DNA of 43,948 nucleotides from Paenibacillus lignilyticus (GTDB lineage: Bacteria > Bacillota > Bacilli > Paenibacillales > Paenibacillaceae), in the NCBI RefSeq assembly GCF_017942085.1, contig NZ_JAGKSP010000027.1, positions 1 through 43,948 on the forward strand, given 5' to 3'. Within the stretch, counting starts at the first letter, position 1. Every line of letters begins with the position of its first letter. Shown in pieces: positions 39,300 to 43,948 of the stretch. A program made the translations under genes and the position numbers. A model generated the notes under the pieces. That model was given only the letters and a program-made list of their open reading frames with translations. It searched no databases and was not told the origin of the DNA.

Positions 39300-41837
39300 T
39301 TATTGTGCGCCTCCTATTGAGTCGTGGTCGGATACGGGCGACACCATCCCGTACTTCTCTTTGATCCGGTCTAATTTCTCAAGCAAAGGCCGCGATAGCA
39401 CAAATAAGAACAGCACCGTTGCCCCCGCATGTATCAAATCGAACGGAATTCCCTGTATGCAAGCTGCGACCAGCATGGCGATTGTAGGATTCGTTTGCGT
39501 CATCCATACCGAAGAGAAATTCATAATACAACCATAGATAATAAAGGTTGCCAGGCCGCCAAACAGGCATAAAACGATCCGATTTCTGCGTAGAATGCCT
39601 TTCTTGAAAAGCAGCCCCGAAAGAAAACCGATGATGCCAAAGGCAAACATCTGCCAAGGCGTCCATGGCCCCTGACCGAAAAAGTAATTGGATACAAACG
39701 CCGTAATCGCACCTACCAGAAACCCGGCCTCTGCCCCGAATGCGATCCCCGATATAATCACAATGGCGACAACCGGCTTGAATTGGGGCACCATGAAGAA
39801 CGCCATTCTGCCCGCGACGCCAATGGTACACAGCACGGATAATGTCACGATCTCTCTAGCCTGCGGCTTCCTTCCCTCATAGATCATCATGAACGGAAGC
39901 ATCGTTTCCAGAATCACCAGCATGGAAATAAAATAGTACTTCCGATCATTCAAATAATAGATGCCGCACCAAATCGTCAACGGGATGAACAGCAAAATGA
40001 GAAATGCGGCGGCCAGTGTTCGTTTGGAGAGATTCCGATGCTCGATGGGCATTTGTTCGTGTGACATTGGAGTGGCTCTGCTTACTGTCGGCTTCGGCTT
40101 TTCACGATCCGCTTTGGTTAACGACGCGGGTTTCTTCATCTTCGGCTTGATAGAATAGTCGTTTATTTCCGGTTCGCCATGAAAAGCGCTTATAACATCA
40201 TTCGTCGTAATCGCCCTCGGAATTAAGTCCCTTGCCATCCGGTTCGCTGCTGTCGTATAAAAGCTGTTGCCTGCGAAGAAATCCCGCGGTCTTCCTTCCG
40301 ATACGATTCCCCCGTCGAAGAACATGGCACAGCGGTCGGCGTAGTTTGCACAGAACTCGATATCGTGGCTGACCATTACAATCGCCGTTCCTTGCTGTTT
40401 TAGATGGAGCAATATAGCTGCGAATTGAAGTTTATAATGGGCATCGAGCCCCTTGGTCGGTTCGTCCAACAGAAGGACAGCCGGCTCAAGGAGCAGCACC
40501 TTGGCAAGAGCTGCTTTCTGCTGTTCACCTCCGGATAGATCATAAGGGTGCCGCTGCAGCAAGTCTTGCAAACCGCATAATTCCGCCACGTCATTAACGC
40601 TCTCTTGGATTGCTTCTTTATGGAATCCTCGTCCGGATAGCACTTCCTTAAGGTCTGCCTCAACGGTTTGGCGAACGAACAGCGACTGCGGGTTTTGAGG
40701 TAACACACCCAGAAGCCCTTGGTATTTCTCGCCGCCCGGAATCTCGTCGATCGGCCGTCCTTGAATCAGCACACGTCCACGATAGGGCTTGCGCAGCCCG
40801 GCCATTAGAGATAGCGTCGTCGTTTTGCCGGTACCGTTACCGCCTACGATCGCATAGATTTCTCGCGGGTATACTTTTGCTTGCAATCCCTTAATGATAT
40901 CGGGAGCATTTTTGTCATATTTAAACCAAGTCTCATCCAACTCGACAATAGGTTCCCGAAGCCTGCTCGCCATAATGCTTTCCGCAATTTCACCCTTGTA
41001 TTCTCTTGTGTTTGCAAGTTCCCTCAGAAATTGTCGACCTTCCCGGACGGTGGTCGGACAAGGAAAGTTATTGTCGATTTTTGCATATATTCGCACAGAG
41101 GCAGGCATGGCTTGGAACATAGAATGGCCCAATTCCCGAAGCCTTAAGCCGACCTCTGTCGGTGCGCCCGTTGCGAGGACAGAGGCACGGTCCATAACGA
41201 CGACCGTATCTGAGAGTGGAAGCACGTCTTCAAGCCGGTGCTCCGATAGGACGATGGTGACACCAAGCTCGCGGTTGATTTTGGCGATGGTGGCCAGAAA
41301 TTCTGCGGCAGCAATGGGGTCAAGCTGGCTTGTGGGCTCATCCAAAATGAGGGCCTGAGGCTGCATGGCCATAATCGAGACCAGATTGAGCAGCTGTTTC
41401 TGCCCGCCGGAGAGCTCGGTTACCTTCTTGTGAAACCAGTCCTGAATGCCGAAGAAGCTGGCCATTTCCGCGACGCGACGCCGAATTTCGGAGGTGCTGC
41501 AGCCTAAGCTTTCCAGTCCAAAAGCGAGCTCATGCCATACCTTGTCCGTTACGATCTGATTGTCGGGGGATTGCAGGACGTAGCCGATCCGAGCGACTTG
41601 CTGCCGCCTGTCCAAAAGAGGGAGAGGCGTCCCTTGAAATTGAATTTCTCCGCTTCGGACGCCATGAGGGGTGAGATCGGTTTTCAAATGTCGGAGCAGC
41701 GTTGATTTGCCGCAGCCGGATTGTCCGCAGATCAGCACAAACTCTCCTTGGCGAATGGATAAAGAAATATCGTCTAATGCTTTCTTCTCCGAGCCGGGGT
41801 AAGTGAACGTCAAATGTCGGATTGCGAAAGCTTCCAT
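39300..41837 (-). CDS. ECF transporter fusion: two ATPases plus substrate-binding S component
   Basis: This 845-residue protein joins three parts normally made separately. ATPase 1 (1-~240) has GQSGCGKST, LSGGQKQLL and LILDEPTSQLD. ATPase 2 (~310-530) has GGNGTGKTT, LSGGEQQKAAL and LLLDEPTKGLD. A charged linker leads to a C-terminal membrane part (~620-835, about six segments) that looks like an ECF S component. With EcfT it should form a complete importer. The S family cannot be named, but the cobalamin riboswitch upstream makes vitamin B12 or a precursor the likely cargo. ATG 41837 has GGAGG 7 bp upstream; it overlaps the end of ecfT by 28 bp. A TTG at 41852 is also in frame but lacks a ribosome site. 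Confidence 0.88.
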   Translation of the reverse strand: MEAFAIRHLTFTYPGSEKKALDDISLSIRQGEFVLICGQSGCGKSTLLRHLKTDLTPHGVRSGEIQFQGTPLPLLDRRQQVARIGYVLQSPDNQIVTDKVWHELAFGLESLGCSTSEIRRRVAEMASFFGIQDWFHKKVTELSGGQKQLLNLVSIMAMQPQALILDEPTSQLDPIAAAEFLATIAKINRELGVTIVLSEHRLEDVLPLSDTVVVMDRASVLATGAPTEVGLRLRELGHSMFQAMPASVRIYAKIDNNFPCPTTVREGRQFLRELANTREYKGEIAESIMASRLREPIVELDETWFKYDKNAPDIIKGLQAKVYPREIYAIVGGNGTGKTTTLSLMAGLRKPYRGRVLIQGRPIDEIPGGEKYQGLLGVLPQNPQSLFVRQTVEADLKEVLSGRGFHKEAIQESVNDVAELCGLQDLLQRHPYDLSGGEQQKAALAKVLLLEPAVLLLDEPTKGLDAHYKLQFAAILLHLKQQGTAIVMVSHDIEFCANYADRCAMFFDGGIVSEGRPRDFFAGNSFYTTAANRMARDLIPRAITTNDVISAFHGEPEINDYSIKPKMKKPASLTKADREKPKPTVSRATPMSHEQMPIEHRNLSKRTLAAAFLILLFIPLTIWCGIYYLNDRKYYFISMLVILETMLPFMMIYEGRKPQAREIVTLSVLCTIGVAGRMAFFMVPQFKPVVAIVIISGIAFGAEAGFLVGAITAFVSNYFFGQGPWTPWQMFAFGIIGFLSGLLFKKGILRRNRIVLCLFGGLATFIIYGCIMNFSSVWMTQTNPTIAMLVAACIQGIPFDLIHAGATVLFLFVLSRPLLEKLDRIKEKYGMVSPVSDHDSIGGAQ

Positions 41838-42700
41838 TTCCTGTCCTCCCAACTATTAATCATCAGCGGCGCTGCACATAATACGGCGTAGGCCAGAAAC
41901 AAGCTCAAGCTGAATACCGACAAATCAACGCCGCGCATGGAAGGAAAGTACCTGAAGTACAGCCCTTTAGCCAATGCACCTGTAATGATATACATACCGA
42001 TTGTCGCCATACCGATTGCCGCGATGCGGTCACGGCGGTCGAACTTAAAGAGGGAGAAGGCCGTTCTCCCCTTTAATCCGTAGCCTCTGCTCTTCATGGA
42101 GTCCGCGGTTTCGATGGCGTTTTCCAGCATCCAGGTCACCATGATCGACAGAATTCGAATGCCGTGCTTGATTCTAGCGAAGACGCCGCCACTCGACATA
42201 TCCCTGCCGATGCATTTCTGTGCATGGGACACTACGGCAAGCTGCGCCTTAAACTTCGGAACAAAGCGCAGCACCATCGAGAAAAAGAGGGAGAGGACCG
42301 GGATGACGGTACCGAAGAGGTAAATGAACTTATCCGAGGTCATGACTGCGTTGTAACACGCGAACCAGCTAATAACCGTTACAAACATCGCAGCCGCTGC
42401 GATGCCGTAAGCGATGGATTCCAGCGTCAAGGGATTACCGCTGTGCAAGTACGTTAGGACCGTAACTCCCTCATGATTGAATGCGGGATTAATGATGGCT
42501 GTTATCAGAAGCATAGGCAGCATATAGAAGAGCTGAAAACCGATCGCTTTCCGGCCACTCAAGTTAATCGAATAAGCGATTGCGAAGATCATGGATATCG
42601 CTAAGCAGACCGGATGCATGAACACCATGGCGAACAGGATCACTTGGACGAAATACAGGAAGTTGACGACGGGGTGATAGCCGGAAAAGGCGTCTTTCAT
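41810..42700 (-). CDS. ecfT: ECF transporter transmembrane subunit EcfT
   Basis: This is a 296-residue membrane protein of the EcfT (CbiQ-like) family, the scaffold that couples the ATPases to the S component. It has five to six hydrophobic segments, the family start HPVVNFLYF, and the coupling-helix motif ADSMKSRGYGLKGRT (the Ala/Ser-Arg-Gly signature that docks in the ATPase groove). Its ATG overlaps the stop of the DUF4430 gene (ATGA), and its end overlaps the ECF fusion gene, so the three genes form one tightly coupled operon. Confidence 0.9.
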   Translation of the reverse strand: MKDAFSGYHPVVNFLYFVQVILFAMVFMHPVCLAISMIFAIAYSINLSGRKAIGFQLFYMLPMLLITAIINPAFNHEGVTVLTYLHSGNPLTLESIAYGIAAAAMFVTVISWFACYNAVMTSDKFIYLFGTVIPVLSLFFSMVLRFVPKFKAQLAVVSHAQKCIGRDMSSGGVFARIKHGIRILSIMVTWMLENAIETADSMKSRGYGLKGRTAFSLFKFDRRDRIAAIGMATIGMYIITGALAKGLYFRYFPSMRGVDLSVFSLSLFLAYAVLCAAPLMINSWEDRKWKLSQSDI

Positions 42701-43680
42701 GATTTTCCGCCCCCGGCAGAATCATAAGTGTCCCCTACATCTCGGCCCAAATCGCAGGTGTATACCCATTCGATTATATCGCCTTGTTTCAGTTGATACC
42801 GGCTTGCGCCGTAGTTCGGAAACCAGCCGTTCACCTTATACATCCACCCGGATAACTCTCCGCAGTCGAATTCGTACAGATTATGGATTCCTTCGATATA
42901 CGCAGAGTTGTACAGGGGCGTATTCTCAAATTCCATCGGAATTTTGTTCTTCTTCATTTCACGCTGCAGCACGTTAAACACGGACTCGCCCTCATAGAAG
43001 GTCACTTTCTGCGACTTGAAAATGACGCCATCCTTAGGCACGAGCTCGACCTTCTCGGCATCCAATTGATCCATATGATCGAGGATTGCGGCACAGCTCA
43101 CGGAGAGATACGCTGTCATGGCCTTGTCGGAGATTTCAGCCTTCTGCGGTTCAACGGGAGCCGGCTTTCCTTCCGGAACGGGGTCGGTCTGATAGGGATC
43201 TTTTCCGGCATCCGGCTTGATGGCAGGAGGCTTCGCGTCCGTTGATGGCGGCTTCGTTGCTCCCCTCGGCGGCGTGGTGGAAGGCTTGGTCTGAGCTGAC
43301 GTGTCCGAGTTTGAGTTTGAGTCTGGCTTAGGCTTCACCGGTTGATCAGGCTTAGACGAGGCTATCACTCCATTGTCGGGAGTTGCCGGCTCCTGTGCTT
43401 GTTCGGTCTCATCGGTTAGTGCCGGTGATTTGTCCTCTGCAGAGACAGGCTCGGACTGCCCGGTTGAAGATGCGGCCGTTGACTCCGACTCGGATTCAGC
43501 GGCAGGTGTCGGCGATGTCGGAGCCGACTCTTCTCCCGCCTGATCCGTCATTTCCGTCGCTGCTTGCACGGTCGTCCGTTCACTCTTCTTCGTCGTCGAA
43601 GGACCGCTGCTATAGAAAGCAATAATGAGGACAACGACAACAATCGCCGCCGCAATAAATGTTGTTCTGTTTGGTTTCAT
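42697..43680 (-). CDS. Membrane-anchored DUF4430 (transcobalamin-like) protein
   Basis: This is a 327-residue protein. It starts MKPNRTTFIAAAIVVVVLIIAFYSS, an uncleaved-looking signal anchor with no lipobox Cys. A ~165-residue Pro/Ser/Thr/Glu/Lys-rich spacer follows, long enough to cross a thick cell wall. The C-terminal DUF4430 domain (~205-320) includes GESVFNVLQREMKKN, YIEGIHNLYEFDCG, and GWMYKVNGWFPNYG. DUF4430 is related to the beta domain of intrinsic factor and transcobalamin. Under a cobalamin riboswitch and before an ECF importer, it probably captures corrinoids at the surface. ATG 43680 is preferred: the frame is open to 43761, but the riboswitch terminator lies in that extension, and AAGGAG precedes 43680. 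Confidence 0.87.
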   Translation of the reverse strand: MKPNRTTFIAAAIVVVVLIIAFYSSGPSTTKKSERTTVQAATEMTDQAGEESAPTSPTPAAESESESTAASSTGQSEPVSAEDKSPALTDETEQAQEPATPDNGVIASSKPDQPVKPKPDSNSNSDTSAQTKPSTTPPRGATKPPSTDAKPPAIKPDAGKDPYQTDPVPEGKPAPVEPQKAEISDKAMTAYLSVSCAAILDHMDQLDAEKVELVPKDGVIFKSQKVTFYEGESVFNVLQREMKKNKIPMEFENTPLYNSAYIEGIHNLYEFDCGELSGWMYKVNGWFPNYGASRYQLKQGDIIEWVYTCDLGRDVGDTYDSAGGGKS

Positions 43681-43712
43681 GCACCTCTGTCTCCTTCGTT
43701 GTTCAGAAAAAC

Positions 43713-43746
43713 AAAAAAAGCCCCTGATTCGTAACGAATCAAGGGC
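43713..43746 (-). terminator. Riboswitch expression-platform terminator
   Basis: On the minus strand, GCCCTTGATTCG (43746-43735) pairs with CGAATCAGGGGC (43731-43720; one G-U) around TTA, followed by seven T. It stands between the cobalamin aptamer and the DUF4430 start. Confidence 0.85.
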
Positions 43747-43809
43747 AGCCGGCGTCGTCAATCACACGAAAAGACAACAAAAAAAGCACCGCCTCCATCA
43801 TCCGTAGAG

Positions 43810-43948
43810 TCTGTGAAATCCAATCAAGGCAGGTCTCCTGGCTATGCGTCAACGCTTCTCTATGCCTTCCCGGCTTATGGGCCAGTGGCGTCTCCTAGAT
43901 CAGCTCTTCATTTACAGTGGCGGGACCGCGCCGGATTTTCACCGGACT
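43810..43948 (-). promoter_or_regulatory. Cobalamin riboswitch aptamer, 5' end cut by the window
   Basis: The minus strand shows the B12 box AGCCAGGAGACCTGCC (43843-43828), and further 5' the conserved core CCGGTGAAAATCCGG and GGTCCCGCCACTGT (about 43945-43912). These match the class I/II cobalamin aptamer in order and spacing. The outermost 5' strand of P1 and its neighbour lie beyond 43948. Binding of a cobalamin should favour the terminator at 43713-43746 and shut off the DUF4430-ecfT-ECF operon. Confidence 0.93.

Noticed and set aside
42699..43245. Plus-strand frames opposite the DUF4430 gene
   Set aside because: Shadows; the minus strand has the riboswitch, ribosome site and overlapping operon structure.
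43681..43761. N-terminal extension of the DUF4430 gene
   Set aside because: It would translate through the riboswitch terminator stem and T-tract; ATG 43680 has a ribosome site and begins a clean signal anchor.
43776..43810. Second terminator between aptamer and main terminator
   Set aside because: There is a T-tract on the minus strand after GGAGGCGGTGC, but I found no complementary upstream arm nearby.

Overview
The window looks like chromosomal DNA of an endospore-forming, motile bacterium of the Firmicutes, most likely Paenibacillaceae (Paenibacillus or a near relative). The reasons are an exosporium collagen-like protein of the BclB type, a Spo0M homologue, a YheC/YheD ATP-grasp protein, Gram-positive Shine-Dalgarno sequences, frequent GTG/TTG starts and CsrA-associated flagellin control. 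This assignment is inference from gene content. I see no rRNA, tRNA, CRISPR array, insertion sequence or prophage.

Layout. 1-1047: 3' part of a BclB-like gene whose first ~126 bases look like corrupted contig-end sequence. 1.1-4.1 kb: repeat-bearing spacer and a UvrA2-like ATPase. 4.1-7.7 kb: NAD-dependent epimerase, DUF4180 protein, stand-alone trpB with a histidine phosphatase. 7.7-10.1 kb: divergent TetR regulator and DHA2-type MFS exporter sharing a mirrored operator/promoter. 10.1-14.4 kb: VOC protein, YjdM/PhnA-like protein, MerR plus SRPBCC operon, YhgE/Pip-like membrane protein with a divergent TetR regulator. 14.5-17.4 kb: methyltransferase, then a short Crp/Fnr-family regulator convergent with flavohaemoglobin (hmp), whose promoter carries a near-ideal Crp/Fnr box. 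17.4-26 kb: diguanylate cyclase, exo/endonuclease/phosphatase-family protein, DeoR regulator, EamA transporter with an alkaline-phosphatase-superfamily protein, spo0M, hybrid histidine kinase. 26.2-29.8 kb: cysJI sulfite reductase. 29.9-33.5 kb: a sigma-D-type promoter, two long related hairpins, a first csrA, an 834-residue flagellin and a second csrA. 33.5-38.9 kb: a giant pseudokinase/AAA/TPR/LuxR regulator and a YheC/D protein. 39.3-43.95 kb: a cobalamin-riboswitch operon (DUF4430 surface protein, EcfT, and an EcfA-EcfA'-S fusion).

How parts work together. The two most coherent systems are (i) the cobalamin riboswitch operon, which reads as a vitamin B12 importer with a wall-spanning, transcobalamin-like capture protein, and (ii) the csrA-flagellin-csrA unit, in which the flagellin leader carries several GGA motifs placed in hairpin loops and in the Shine-Dalgarno, matching the known CsrA repression of flagellin in Bacillus but with two CsrA paralogues and a tandem hairpin leader. 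A third is the Crp/Fnr-family gene beside hmp, where the box sits at the class II activator position. Coordinates of promoters and operators come from reading by eye, and family names from recognising motifs, without database searches.
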